A stretch of DNA of 64,000 nt, taken from contig NZ_QLSZ01000004.1 of the NCBI RefSeq assembly GCF_003268855.1, positions 168,709-232,708 on the forward strand, given 5' to 3'. Below the pieces are notes generated by a model that worked only from the letters and a program-made list of their open reading frames with translations, made no database searches and was not told the origin of the DNA. This DNA is from Flavobacterium aciduliphilum. Its GTDB lineage: Bacteria > Bacteroidota > Bacteroidia > Flavobacteriales > Flavobacteriaceae. The position numbers and the translations under genes are program-made. This document shows positions 19,452 through 28,217 of this stretch, piece by piece; position 1 is the first letter of the stretch, and each line of letters opens with the position of its first letter.

Positions 19452-19459
19452 TAATTTTG
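19452..19459 (+). promoter_or_regulatory. Bacteroidota -7 box dividing the polysaccharide locus
   Basis: TAATTTTG matches TAnnTTTG and lies 22 bases before the ATG at 19481, in a 181-base AT-rich gap with no gene. It suggests a second transcription unit, 19481-23124. Confidence 0.5.
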
Positions 19460-19480
19460 CATTTATTATTAAATTAATAA

Positions 19481-20791
19481 ATGAGCTCATACAAAAGTTT
19501 TTGTCCAAAGAAAATATCCAATAAAAATGAAATAATTCCTGTATTAGGAATTGTTATGATGTTAATATCATTACCAATCAAAAACATCTTTGTTAGTATA
19601 GCAACAATAAGTTTTCTTGTTTCTAGTATTTTTATAAATAGAAGTCGAGAACTTAATTTTCAAAAAGCTTTTTTTGTACCAGTTGTATTTTTTGCTATCA
19701 TGACCATATCTCTCTTGTGGACCAAAGATTTTAATGCTTCTTTAGCAGGACTTCAAAAAGGATTATCATTTTTAGTGATTCCATTGGTGTTTTTTATAGT
19801 ACCAAAGTTTTCAAAAGAATCTATCAACAAGATATTTAGAGGGTACGGTTTTGCGATGGTAGGCTATGCAATATTCTATGTTGCTGCAGCATGTATTTAT
19901 TATAATAAAACCAATGACATTGATGTTTTTTTCAACAATAGTTTAGTTCCTTTAGACCCTGGAGCTATCTATATGTCGGTTTTTGCCTCATTTGGATTGT
20001 TTTATTTTGTTCAGCTGGACATTAAAAAAAATTATGAAAAAATTGCATTATCCATTGTAGCTCTTTTCATTTTTCTACTTTCTTCCAAGAGTATTATAAC
20101 AATTGATTTTATTATTATTATTTGTTATTATATCTATTTTTCTAAAATTCCTTATGGAACCAAAGTTTCGACATTATTAACGGTATCATTATTTTTATTC
20201 TTTTCAATTTTTTATGTAAGAGACGTAAGAAATCGTTTTTTTAATGAATATGAAACGGCATTTGTGGATAATATCTTTCATTTTAAAAGCAATAATTTTG
20301 TAAATAAAACCCATAACGTAACAATTAAAGAAGCGTGGAATAAAAATAAATTTAGTAAAAATGATTTTTTTCCTGGAACTGCTTTAAGAATATATCAAAG
20401 TAGGGTTTACATTGAAATTAGCAATGAAACAAAAAGTTTTCTTACAGGGTTAGGATTGGATGCGTCACAAAAATTCATTAAAAACAAAGCCTTAAGACAT
20501 AACCTCAATGAAGAATATGGTGGATACAATTTTCACAATCAATACATTCAAACGTTAGCTGAAATAGGATTGTTTGGATTTGTGATTTTAATTGTAATGC
20601 TTTTTTTGAATTTAAAAAATGGAATAAAAAAGAAAGATTTTCTTCATATTGCTTTCGCAATTTCAATGATAGTGTTATTTTTGTCTGAATCGTTTTTTTG
20701 CAGGCAAAGAGGCATTGTGTTTTTCACCCTCTTCTATTGCTTGTTCAATAGGTTTACTTATTCGGAACAAAAAAGTATAACACTATCATGA
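19481..20791 (+). CDS. O-antigen ligase family membrane protein (Wzy_C type)
   Basis: This 436-residue polytopic protein has about 11 hydrophobic segments. The large periplasmic loop contains [11 protein letters not shown] and the conserved [17 protein letters not shown] segment, the WaaL/Wzy_C hallmark with its essential His. It is a second paralogous family member beside 16160, so one is probably the polymerase and the other the ligase. Its stop overlaps the start of the next gene (ATGA). Confidence 0.8.
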   Translation: MSSYKSFCPKKISNKNEIIPVLGIVMMLISLPIKNIFVSIATISFLVSSIFINRSRELNFQKAFFVPVVFFAIMTISLLWTKDFNASLAGLQKGLSFLVIPLVFFIVPKFSKESINKIFRGYGFAMVGYAIFYVAAACIYYNKTNDIDVFFNNSLVPLDPGAIYMSVFASFGLFYFVQLDIKKNYEKIALSIVALFIFLLSSKSIITIDFIIIICYYIYFSKIPYGTKVSTLLTVSLFLFFSIFYVRDVRNRFFNEYETAFVDNIFHFKSNNFVNKTHNVTIKEAWNKNKFSKNDFFPGTALRIYQSRVYIEISNETKSFLTGLGLDASQKFIKNKALRHNLNEEYGGYNFHNQYIQTLAEIGLFGFVILIVMLFLNLKNGIKKKDFLHIAFAISMIVLFLSESFFCRQRGIVFFTLFYCLFNRFTYSEQKSITLS

Positions 20792-21771
20792 AAAGAATAT
20801 TAATTACAGGTGCGGCAGGATTTCTAGGATCTCATCTTTGTGATCGTTTCATTAAAGAAGGATATTATGTGATTGGAATGGATAACCTTATTACGGGTGA
20901 TTTAAAGAATATTGAGCATTTATTTAAATTAGAAAATTTTGAGTTTTATCATCACGATATTACCAAGTTTGTACACTTACCAGGACAACTCGATTATATC
21001 CTTCATTTTGCTTCTCCAGCAAGTCCGATAGATTATTTAAAAATACCGATTCAAACGCTAAAAGTAGGATCCTTAGGGACACATAATTTACTAGGTTTAG
21101 CACGTGTTAAAAAAGCAAGAATACTTATTGCTTCAACTTCAGAAGTGTACGGAGATCCTCTGGTACATCCTCAAACAGAAGAATATTATGGCAATGTTAA
21201 TACTATTGGCCCAAGAGGGGTATATGATGAAGCTAAACGGTTCCAAGAATCTATCACAATGGCCTATCATACCTTTCATGGTGTAGAAACGAGAATAGTT
21301 CGTATTTTCAATACTTATGGGCCTAGAATGCGACTGAATGATGGTCGTGTTATCCCTGCATTTATTGGTCAAGCACTAAGAGGTGAAGACCTAACAATTT
21401 TTGGAGACGGAAGTCAAACCCGTTCTTTTTGTTATGTGGACGACCAAGTTGAAGGAATTTTTAGATTATTACATTCCGACTATGTATACCCTGTCAATAT
21501 TGGAAATCCTGATGAAATTACCATAAAAGATTTTGCGGAAGAAATTATAAAACTAACGGGGACAAAACAAAAAGTTGTATACCATCCTTTGCCCATTAAT
21601 GATCCGCTTCAAAGGCAACCCGACACAACAAAAGCTAAAGAACTATTAGGTTGGGAAGCTAGAGTTTCAAGACAAGAAGGAATGAAAATTACCTATGAGT
21701 ACTTTAAATCACTTTCAACAGAAGAATTGTTAAAAGAAGAACATAAAGATTTTTCAAAATATATTTTTTAG
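20788..21771 (+). CDS. UDP-glucuronate decarboxylase-like SDR (UDP-xylose synthase type)
   Basis: This is a 327-residue extended SDR. The Rossmann motif [15 protein letters not shown] is N-terminal, the catalytic Tyr-Lys pair is YDEAK (about 152-156), and [20 protein letters not shown] plus [10 protein letters not shown] match UXS/UDP-glucuronic acid decarboxylases closely. The expected reaction is UDP-glucuronate to UDP-xylose plus CO2. It is not RmlB: the sugar-recognition segments differ. It is coupled to the 19481 gene by a 4-base overlap and is directly followed by the sugar-phosphate transferase gene. Confidence 0.85.
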   Translation: MKRILITGAAGFLGSHLCDRFIKEGYYVIGMDNLITGDLKNIEHLFKLENFEFYHHDITKFVHLPGQLDYILHFASPASPIDYLKIPIQTLKVGSLGTHNLLGLARVKKARILIASTSEVYGDPLVHPQTEEYYGNVNTIGPRGVYDEAKRFQESITMAYHTFHGVETRIVRIFNTYGPRMRLNDGRVIPAFIGQALRGEDLTIFGDGSQTRSFCYVDDQVEGIFRLLHSDYVYPVNIGNPDEITIKDFAEEIIKLTGTKQKVVYHPLPINDPLQRQPDTTKAKELLGWEARVSRQEGMKITYEYFKSLSTEELLKEEHKDFSKYIF

Positions 21772-23124
21772 GTGAAAAAACATATAGGTAGGTTTTCGGT
21801 TTACATTAGGCCTTTTTCTTATTGTCTAGATTTATTTATTATAAATAGTCTGGCATATGCACTTTTATTGCAAGTCCTTAATGGAATCTATTATCATGTT
21901 TTTCTTTCTTTTTCATGGATAGTGATTTCATGGAATGTAGGATTCTATGAAGTGTATAGATTTACTAAAGTTTCTGAGATTTTTGAGAAAATAGTAAAAC
22001 AATATCTTGTTTTTATTATTATTAACTTTGCCTATATAGGATATTTTATAAAATTTTCTGAGCCTTCTATAATAGTGAAATTTATCACTTTAGCTACAAT
22101 ATTTATAGCTTTTTGTAAGTTATTTATATATTATTTTTTAAGGAAAATTAGGGTAGTGTTTGGAGGAAATTTCAGAAAGGTTGTAATTGTCGGAAGCGAA
22201 ACAGGCACGAAACAACTAAGTGATTTTTTTAATGAAAACCCCAATTATGGTTATAAACTTGTAAAAACATTTAACATAAATAACAATAGAAAAGACATAA
22301 TTAATCAATGTTTCGAATTTGTATTACGAAATAAGATAGATGAAATTTATTGTGTTTTAAATGATTTAACAACTACCGATATAGATAATTTTATAGATTT
22401 CACGGATAACAATTTAAAAACATTAAAGTTTATACCAGGAGACAATGAAGTTCAAGTAAGAAACTTTAAGCAAGTTTATTATGGTTATATTCCGATTTTT
22501 TCTTTAAGAAATATCCCTTTAGATATACTAGAAAATAAAATCATAAAAAGAATTTTTGATTTACTTTTTTCAATTTTTGTAATAGTAGTTGTGCTATCTT
22601 GGTTAACACCTTTACTAGCTATTCTAATAAAAATTGAGTCAAGAGGACCTATTTTTTTTATTCAAAAAAGAAACGGACTCAATTATCATGAATTTGATTG
22701 TTATAAATTTAGATCAATGGCAATTAATGAAAAAGCTCATTTGGAGCAAGTATCAAAGAACGATCCTAGAATAACAAAAATTGGCAAAATAATTCGAAAA
22801 ACCAGTATAGATGAACTTCCACAGTTTTTTAATGTGTTTTTAGGACATATGTCTGTCGTTGGGCCACGACCCCACATGGTAAGTCATACCGAGATGTATG
22901 CAAAAAAAGTAGATAAATTTATGGTAAGACATTTTATAAAACCAGGAATAACTGGACTAGCACAAACAAAGGGTTACAGAGGCGAAGTTGAAACAGAAAA
23001 AGATATAATAAATAGAGTGAAGTACGATATTTATTACCTCGAAAATTGGTCGTTAATATTAGATGTTAAAATTGTATTCATGACCGTCATTAATGCTATC
23101 AAAGGCGAGGAAAAAGCCTACTAA
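21772..23124 (+). CDS. Undecaprenyl-phosphate sugar-1-phosphate transferase (WcaJ/WbaP type), initiating enzyme
   Basis: This 450-residue protein starts at GTG directly after the stop of the SDR gene. The N-terminal half has about four transmembrane helices followed by a CoA-binding-like Rossmann domain (VVIVGSETGTKQLSDFF). The C-terminal half, from about residue 255, is the bacterial sugar transferase domain with a membrane helix, FIQKRNGLNYHEFDCYKFRSM, DELPQFFNVFLGHMSVVGPR and a C-terminal GITGLAQTKGYRGE. It transfers a sugar phosphate to undecaprenyl phosphate and so starts the repeat unit. It converges on the minus-strand glycosyltransferase with a 4-base overlap. Confidence 0.92.
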   Translation: MKKHIGRFSVYIRPFSYCLDLFIINSLAYALLLQVLNGIYYHVFLSFSWIVISWNVGFYEVYRFTKVSEIFEKIVKQYLVFIIINFAYIGYFIKFSEPSIIVKFITLATIFIAFCKLFIYYFLRKIRVVFGGNFRKVVIVGSETGTKQLSDFFNENPNYGYKLVKTFNINNNRKDIINQCFEFVLRNKIDEIYCVLNDLTTTDIDNFIDFTDNNLKTLKFIPGDNEVQVRNFKQVYYGYIPIFSLRNIPLDILENKIIKRIFDLLFSIFVIVVVLSWLTPLLAILIKIESRGPIFFIQKRNGLNYHEFDCYKFRSMAINEKAHLEQVSKNDPRITKIGKIIRKTSIDELPQFFNVFLGHMSVVGPRPHMVSHTEMYAKKVDKFMVRHFIKPGITGLAQTKGYRGEVETEKDIINRVKYDIYYLENWSLILDVKIVFMTVINAIKGEEKAY

Positions 23125-24305
23125 AAAACACCTTCCATAATTAAATTTTTGATCTGGTTATCTAAATTAAAAGCAGTTTTACTTTGTATAAATACCTTTT
23201 CTTTCATAACAGATAGCTCTGATTTAGGCATTTTCGATAGTTGAGTTATGATTTCATTTAATTTCTCATAATTTTTAACAGGAGCTACCCAACCTAGATT
23301 ATGTGCTTCCACAATCGTTTCACCCTCACCACCACCAAAGTAAAGTATAGGAAATCCTAATATACTATATTCAAAAATTTTTGAGGGAACAGAGCCATAA
23401 ATTCTTGTTTTCAGAGGAACAATAGCAATATCAAGAGTTTTCAATTTTTCATGTAAAGCATTTCGATCTAACATCCCATGAAAATAAATTTTTGAATTTT
23501 TTTGCTGAGAAATCAAAGCTTCCAATTCATGTTTCTCTGCGCCATCACCAAAAATATGTAATTCAATAGGCAAGTTATTGAAGTTTATCTTTTCACACAG
23601 TTCCAATACCCCTTGTGCAATTCCTAGTAAGCCTGCATAAAAGAATTTTACATGTTGGTTTTCATTCGTTTCTAATGATATGATTTCTTTTTGATGCTCA
23701 GGAAAATTTCGATATAAAAAACATTTTTTTTCTGGAAATAGGGCCTGAATATGTTGAATAATTTCATGAGATTGTCCCAATATTACTGTCGCCTTTTTGT
23801 AAATGAAACGTTCCATAAACAAAGAAAGGGTATGAGATAAAGATCTTTTTTTTAAAGCTTTTAGTTCAATAGCAGCCATAGGCCATAAATCGGAAACATT
23901 GAGTATTATTTTTTTCTTTTTTAAAGAAAGAACAAAGACTGAAACAAACGAAAGTAATAATGGAGGTGACTGAATAAGTACTTTTTTTGGAGTCTTATTA
24001 CACAGTAAATAAAAAAATAAACAAAAAGTAAAAGATAATATAGAAATAATTCTTATTAAAATATTCTTACTCACACTAGGGTAAATCCAAAGTCTTTTAA
24101 TAGTGATATTATTTCGTTCTTCTTTTACAAAGAATTTCCCTTTGTAAGCCTCAAACAAAACCCCTTTTGGATAATTTCCTAAAGGACACACAACGGTTAT
24201 TTTATAGTGATTTCCGTGTAGTTTCAACGCCAATTGTTCAATTCTATTGGCAGCAGCTCCTTTTTCGGGGGGGTAATAATTCGAGACAATTAAAATTTCT
24301 TCCAT
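23121..24305 (-). CDS. Glycosyltransferase family 4 (WbuB-like)
   Basis: The 394-residue GT-B protein begins ILIVSNYYPPEKGAAANRIE, typical for WbuB-type GT4 enzymes. A hydrophobic segment at about 83-105 is common in this subfamily and may dock it to the membrane. The donor domain has FYAGLLGIAQGV, GDGAEKHELE and VPSKIFEYSILGFPILYFG. It is last in a three-gene minus-strand unit with wecB and the CapK-like gene (gaps of two and one bases). It pairs naturally with WecB, whose product could be its donor precursor (inference). Confidence 0.87.
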   Translation of the reverse strand: MEEILIVSNYYPPEKGAAANRIEQLALKLHGNHYKITVVCPLGNYPKGVLFEAYKGKFFVKEERNNITIKRLWIYPSVSKNILIRIISILSFTFCLFFYLLCNKTPKKVLIQSPPLLLSFVSVFVLSLKKKKIILNVSDLWPMAAIELKALKKRSLSHTLSLFMERFIYKKATVILGQSHEIIQHIQALFPEKKCFLYRNFPEHQKEIISLETNENQHVKFFYAGLLGIAQGVLELCEKINFNNLPIELHIFGDGAEKHELEALISQQKNSKIYFHGMLDRNALHEKLKTLDIAIVPLKTRIYGSVPSKIFEYSILGFPILYFGGGEGETIVEAHNLGWVAPVKNYEKLNEIITQLSKMPKSELSVMKEKVFIQSKTAFNLDNQIKNLIMEGVF

Positions 24306-24307
24306 TT

Positions 24308-25399
24308 TTACTGATAACTAGTCACAATAATTTCGAGGATCCGCTCTGAGGCTTTTCCATCCCAAAACTCGGGAATCCCTGCTTTTTTTAACCCTTTTTC
24401 AAGAAATTCGCTATAAATCTTTTGTAAATTAGTTGTTGAAGTTCCTACTAAATGATTTGTTCCCACGGTTATAGTTTCAGGACGTTCGGTACTCGTTCGC
24501 ATCGTAAAACACGGAATTCCTAAAACGGTGGTTTCTTCTGAGATTCCACCAGAATCAGTTATAACAGCAAAACTATTTTTAATTAAATACATGAAATTCA
24601 AATAGCCTTGAGGTGCAACAAAATGAATGTTTTTGAATTGTATAGGAGTTTCTCCTAGAATCGCTTTTGTTCTAGGATGAATAGGAAAAATAATTTTTTT
24701 GTCACCAGCCATTTCATCAATTCCTTTTAACAAAGCAATGAGTGATTGTTCTTCATCAACATTAGAAGGACGATGTAACGTTAAAAGCACATAATTTTTA
24801 GGTTCTAGCTTATAGGTTTCCCAAAAGTCAGGCAATGAAATTCGATTCAAATTTTGATATAAAGTGTCAATCATCACGTTTCCAACGAAATGAATATTTT
24901 TAGATGGGGTACCATATTGTAATAAATTTGTGTTTGCAGAGGTTGATGTGGTAAAAAAATAATCCGAAATACTATCGGTTACAATACGATTAATTTCTTC
25001 GGGCATTGTCATATCACCTGAACGAATTCCGGCTTCAACATGAGCGACTTTCGTGTTCAATTTTTTAGCCACTAAAGCACAAGCCATAGTGGAATTGACA
25101 TCGCCCACAACCAATACTAAATCACAAGGGTTTTGTAGTAATTCCCTTTCAAATGCAACCATAATGGCAGCGGTTTGTTCCGCCTGAGTCCCACTTTTTA
25201 CCTCTAAATTGACATGAGGATGAGGAATATTTAACTCTTCAAAAAAAGTATCGCTCAAATTTTTGTCATAGTGTTGTCCTGTATGAATTAGTCGGTAAGA
25301 TACATGAATTCCTTCCGATTGTTTTTTTTCAATCGCTTTAATGATGGGAGCTATTTTTATAAAATTAGGTCTAGCGCCTGCAATTAGGGTTATTTTCAT
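24308..25399 (-). CDS. wecB: UDP-N-acetylglucosamine 2-epimerase (non-hydrolysing)
   Basis: This is a 363-residue enzyme of usual length. Conserved pieces are GARPNFIKIAPI at the N-terminus, VVGDVNSTMACALVA, HVEAGIRSGDMTMPEEINR, GNVMIDTL and the substrate-binding DSGGISEE. It interconverts UDP-GlcNAc and UDP-ManNAc in the cytoplasm. The usual partner wecC (UDP-ManNAc dehydrogenase) is absent from the window. It is embedded between the GT4 and CapK-like genes in one operon. Confidence 0.95.
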   Translation of the reverse strand: MKITLIAGARPNFIKIAPIIKAIEKKQSEGIHVSYRLIHTGQHYDKNLSDTFFEELNIPHPHVNLEVKSGTQAEQTAAIMVAFERELLQNPCDLVLVVGDVNSTMACALVAKKLNTKVAHVEAGIRSGDMTMPEEINRIVTDSISDYFFTTSTSANTNLLQYGTPSKNIHFVGNVMIDTLYQNLNRISLPDFWETYKLEPKNYVLLTLHRPSNVDEEQSLIALLKGIDEMAGDKKIIFPIHPRTKAILGETPIQFKNIHFVAPQGYLNFMYLIKNSFAVITDSGGISEETTVLGIPCFTMRTSTERPETITVGTNHLVGTSTTNLQKIYSEFLEKGLKKAGIPEFWDGKASERILEIIVTSYQ

Positions 25400-25400
25400 A

Positions 25401-26714
25401 TTATTTTACTAACGAAACAAACTGTTTCAATTTTCCGCTTTTACTTCGTTCTAATTTCTCTTTTCGAGTAAAGGTAATTAACAATCCAGATTCTAAATAG
25501 GTCTGAACAGCTTTTTCAATATTCAGAATTTGGTCTTCTGTTAAATTATTTTGGCTCACATATTCAATTTCAAAAGTATCAATTTTTGTTTGTTTTATTA
25601 CAAATTCTTTTACATTTCCGTCGTCTTCAATAATACTTTTTGTGATGTAATAAAAGGTTAGTCCTGGTGATTTTTTTCCACTAGGTAAAATGGCTACATC
25701 ATTAGTTCGACCGATTAATTTTTTTAAAATGGGTTTTTTCTTAGTGCTTTTTTCGTCCAGAACACCAATATCACCGATATCGTATCGTATAAATGGGTGT
25801 GCTTTGTTGTACAAAGATGTGATTACAATTCTTCCTTCTTTTCCATAAGGAAGAACGTTATTGTTTTCATCAAGAATTTCTATGAAAAGGGTTTCCGAAT
25901 TTACTTGCCATTCCCCATCTGGATTTTGAAAAGCAATTACATCCAATTCGGAAGCACCATATTCGTTGATAATGGGAACTCCAAATTGTTTTTCCATAAC
26001 TTTTTTATCATCTTCAAAAAGCATTTCAGAAGTTACAACACAGCATTTTAAGCTAGGACAAATCGTTTTTAATACAATGTCTTGCTTTTGTAAATATTTA
26101 GCAAATAAAACAATCGAACTAGTATAGCCATTAATATAATCAAATTTTTTTGTTCGGAATTTTTCTACTGTTTTTTCCAATATCATATCGGATAAGTCAA
26201 AAATCGGAAAACGATACCGATGACTCAAAAAATCTTTAAAGCGTTCTTTAGTATACCCCATAAAATCTAGAGGTATTCCATAAAACCGCGCTTGTAATGA
26301 CGAATTAAAATCAATTCCAAACCAACCAAACCGATTAAAAATATTCGCCCAAGTGAGAGCATGTGAAAATTTATCTTTTGCAAAAATAAATGGATCCCCA
26401 CTCGACCCCGAGGTTTTATTGATGTAGCTATTTTTAGAAGAAAACCCTTTTGAAAGTCTATCCTTTAAAGGTTTTTGAAAGTCTTTTTTGGTCAAAACTG
26501 GAATAGAGTTCCAAGATTCAATATTAGTTCTATCAGCGAACGATTTGTAAAATGTATTGTTCTGTAAATGGAACAATACGATTTCTTCACGCTGATTCAT
26601 AATATACTTTTCAAAATCTTCTTCGTTTAATAATGAAATTTTATGATACGTAGAAATGGCCTTTTGAATAGGAAATCCATTAATTTGAAGAGATAAATTA
26701 AAAATTTTAAGCAT
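25401..26714 (-). CDS. CapK-like / phenylacetate-CoA ligase-related adenylate-forming enzyme
   Basis: The 437-residue protein carries the ANL-superfamily P-loop NKTSGSSGDPFIFAKD (about residue 99-114), then INEYGASELDVIAFQ and the motif FIRYDIGDIGVLDE. Genes of this group (CapK) recur in capsule and exopolysaccharide loci, where they are thought to activate a carboxylic acid or amino acid for glycan decoration. The actual substrate is unknown. The ATG lies directly after the T-tract of the upstream terminator, which leaves almost no room for its own promoter. An internal start near residue 14 or later is possible. Confidence 0.8.
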   Translation of the reverse strand: MLKIFNLSLQINGFPIQKAISTYHKISLLNEEDFEKYIMNQREEIVLFHLQNNTFYKSFADRTNIESWNSIPVLTKKDFQKPLKDRLSKGFSSKNSYINKTSGSSGDPFIFAKDKFSHALTWANIFNRFGWFGIDFNSSLQARFYGIPLDFMGYTKERFKDFLSHRYRFPIFDLSDMILEKTVEKFRTKKFDYINGYTSSIVLFAKYLQKQDIVLKTICPSLKCCVVTSEMLFEDDKKVMEKQFGVPIINEYGASELDVIAFQNPDGEWQVNSETLFIEILDENNNVLPYGKEGRIVITSLYNKAHPFIRYDIGDIGVLDEKSTKKKPILKKLIGRTNDVAILPSGKKSPGLTFYYITKSIIEDDGNVKEFVIKQTKIDTFEIEYVSQNNLTEDQILNIEKAVQTYLESGLLITFTRKEKLERSKSGKLKQFVSLVK

Positions 26715-26743
26715 AAAAAAAGGGCTGAAATATCTCAGCCCTT
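26715..26743 (-). terminator. Rho-independent terminator of the Ycf48-like gene
   Basis: On the minus strand, AAGGGCTGAGATATTTCAGCCCTT forms a strong stem (26720-26743) followed by a run of T (26715-26720). It lies downstream of the T9SS propeller gene and abuts the ATG of the CapK-like gene at 26712-26714. Confidence 0.85.
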
Positions 26744-26762
26744 AAAAGTACTATAAAAATTA

Positions 26763-28103
26763 TTAATTTTTTACAATTTTTATAGTCTGTGTTTTTGAAT
26801 CTGAACGCATTGTAAAGAAATAAATACCATCCATAAAGTTAGATGTATCTATTGAATTCTCCACTCCAGTGAAAGAATTGTTTAAAAGTACTTTACCTGT
26901 AATATCTGTCACGGTCAATTGAAAAGAATCAACCTCTTTTGATGAAATAGTTACAAATTGATGAGCAGGATTAGGATATACTTTAAATCCGTCAGTTTTT
27001 TCAAACATTTGGTTTGCTAGATTTCCGTTGAATTTAAAAATACCATCTGTGGTTGCGCTTTGATTTATACCCCCACACCATCCAGTAGTTGGGTTTAAAA
27101 AGGCAGGAACACCATGCGCAATGTCTGCATCAATAGGAGTCCATGTTGCTCCATTATCCATGCTATAAGCAGAACCTGTACCTAGAGTTGTACTGTCTGA
27201 TGTTGAAATTAGAGTAGTTGTATTAGGAATATAGCAAAGATTTAAAAAACCACTATAAACTACACCTGTAGCCCAATTTGTACCTCCGTTGGTTGTAGTA
27301 TAAATTTTAAATGTACTAGCTGTATCTTTAGTGCCTAAAATCATACCTGTATTATTATCACTAAAATATAAAGTACCAAAATTTGTTGTGGTAACTCCTC
27401 CGCCAAAATCACTTAAAGGTGAGTTTAATTTTGTCCAATGTAGTCCCATGTCAGTAGTTCTATAAATTTTCCCTTTACTGGTAGTAAACCAGAAAGAATT
27501 TCCTGCATAAGCAAAACTTCCTGCATAACCCCATTCGTTTGTTAATGCATTTGGGTTGGTGGTAGTTCCAGCAGGTACGGCTGTCCAAGTTGCTCCACCA
27601 TCGCTTGTGGTATAAATTTCGAAATTTGACCCAACAGGATCACCATAAGCTAATCCGTTATTTTCGTCAAAAAAATGAACACCGTCACACCATGAAGAAC
27701 CAGCAGTTGTAAAAGCAGTTGTATTTTGAGCTACCCATGTTTGACCTCCGTCTGTAGTTTTCCATACTCCACCTAAACCATTCGTGTTATCAAAGGCACT
27801 TACCCAAGCAGTCGTAGCACTAATTGCGCATAGGTTTCCAATTTTTAAAGTGTTGTCACCTAGATTGATTGTTCCAGGAATCCAAGTAGCCCCTCCATCT
27901 AAGGTTCGAGTAAATTCTTGAACGTTTGTTCCTACACCTGAGCCATCACCTGCAAGGGCCCAAACAGTATTAGCATCTACAATTTGAATTCCTTGAATGT
28001 CTCTTGCTGGATTTGTAAAGCCTGTCGCTTGTGATACCCATGATTGCGCAGAAGAAATTAAGGCAAAACAAAATAATGTAATAGAAAGTAAAGTTTTTTT
28101 CAT
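26763..28103 (-). CDS. T9SS-exported Ycf48/BNR-like beta-propeller protein
   Basis: The 446-residue protein has a signal peptide (1-19, ending LISSAQ). A propeller of repeated units follows: GxTWxxx motifs such as GGATWIPG, GGQTWVAQ, GGATWTAV, GLHWTKL, GTNWATG and GATWTPI recur about every 55 residues, as in Ycf48/sortilin/BNR-type propellers. The C-terminus (about 370-446) is a type A T9SS sorting domain with FKVYPNPAHQFVTI and a final KIVKN. It is therefore secreted across the outer membrane by the type IX system. Ligand unknown. It is a single-gene unit with its own promoter and terminator. Confidence 0.85.
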   Translation of the reverse strand: MKKTLLSITLFCFALISSAQSWVSQATGFTNPARDIQGIQIVDANTVWALAGDGSGVGTNVQEFTRTLDGGATWIPGTINLGDNTLKIGNLCAISATTAWVSAFDNTNGLGGVWKTTDGGQTWVAQNTTAFTTAGSSWCDGVHFFDENNGLAYGDPVGSNFEIYTTSDGGATWTAVPAGTTTNPNALTNEWGYAGSFAYAGNSFWFTTSKGKIYRTTDMGLHWTKLNSPLSDFGGGVTTTNFGTLYFSDNNTGMILGTKDTASTFKIYTTTNGGTNWATGVVYSGFLNLCYIPNTTTLISTSDSTTLGTGSAYSMDNGATWTPIDADIAHGVPAFLNPTTGWCGGINQSATTDGIFKFNGNLANQMFEKTDGFKVYPNPAHQFVTISSKEVDSFQLTVTDITGKVLLNNSFTGVENSIDTSNFMDGIYFFTMRSDSKTQTIKIVKN

Positions 28104-28129
28104 TTTCAGTATTTTATGAATTAATAGAA

Positions 28130-28137
28130 CAAAAATA
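28130..28137 (-). promoter_or_regulatory. Bacteroidota -7 box of the Ycf48-like gene
   Basis: The minus strand reads TATTTTTG (TAnnTTTG), about 26 bases upstream of the ATG at 28103, in the divergent gap shared with purD. Confidence 0.5.
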
Positions 28138-28192
28138 TCAAAAAAAACACAAAAAATATAGAAATAGTACTATTTACTCGTTGTGAATCATT

Positions 28193-28200
28193 TATTTTTG
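28193..28200 (+). promoter_or_regulatory. Bacteroidota -7 box of purD
   Basis: TATTTTTG (TAnnTTTG) lies 17 bases upstream of the purD ATG at 28218. It is one of two divergent promoters in a 114-base gap. Confidence 0.55.
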
Positions 28201-28217
28201 CAACAAAACACAACACA

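Noticed and set aside
20788..21771. Reading this SDR as RmlB (dTDP-glucose dehydratase)
   Set aside because: The segments [14 protein letters not shown] and STSEVYGDP and the 327-residue length fit UDP-glucuronate decarboxylase, not RmlB.
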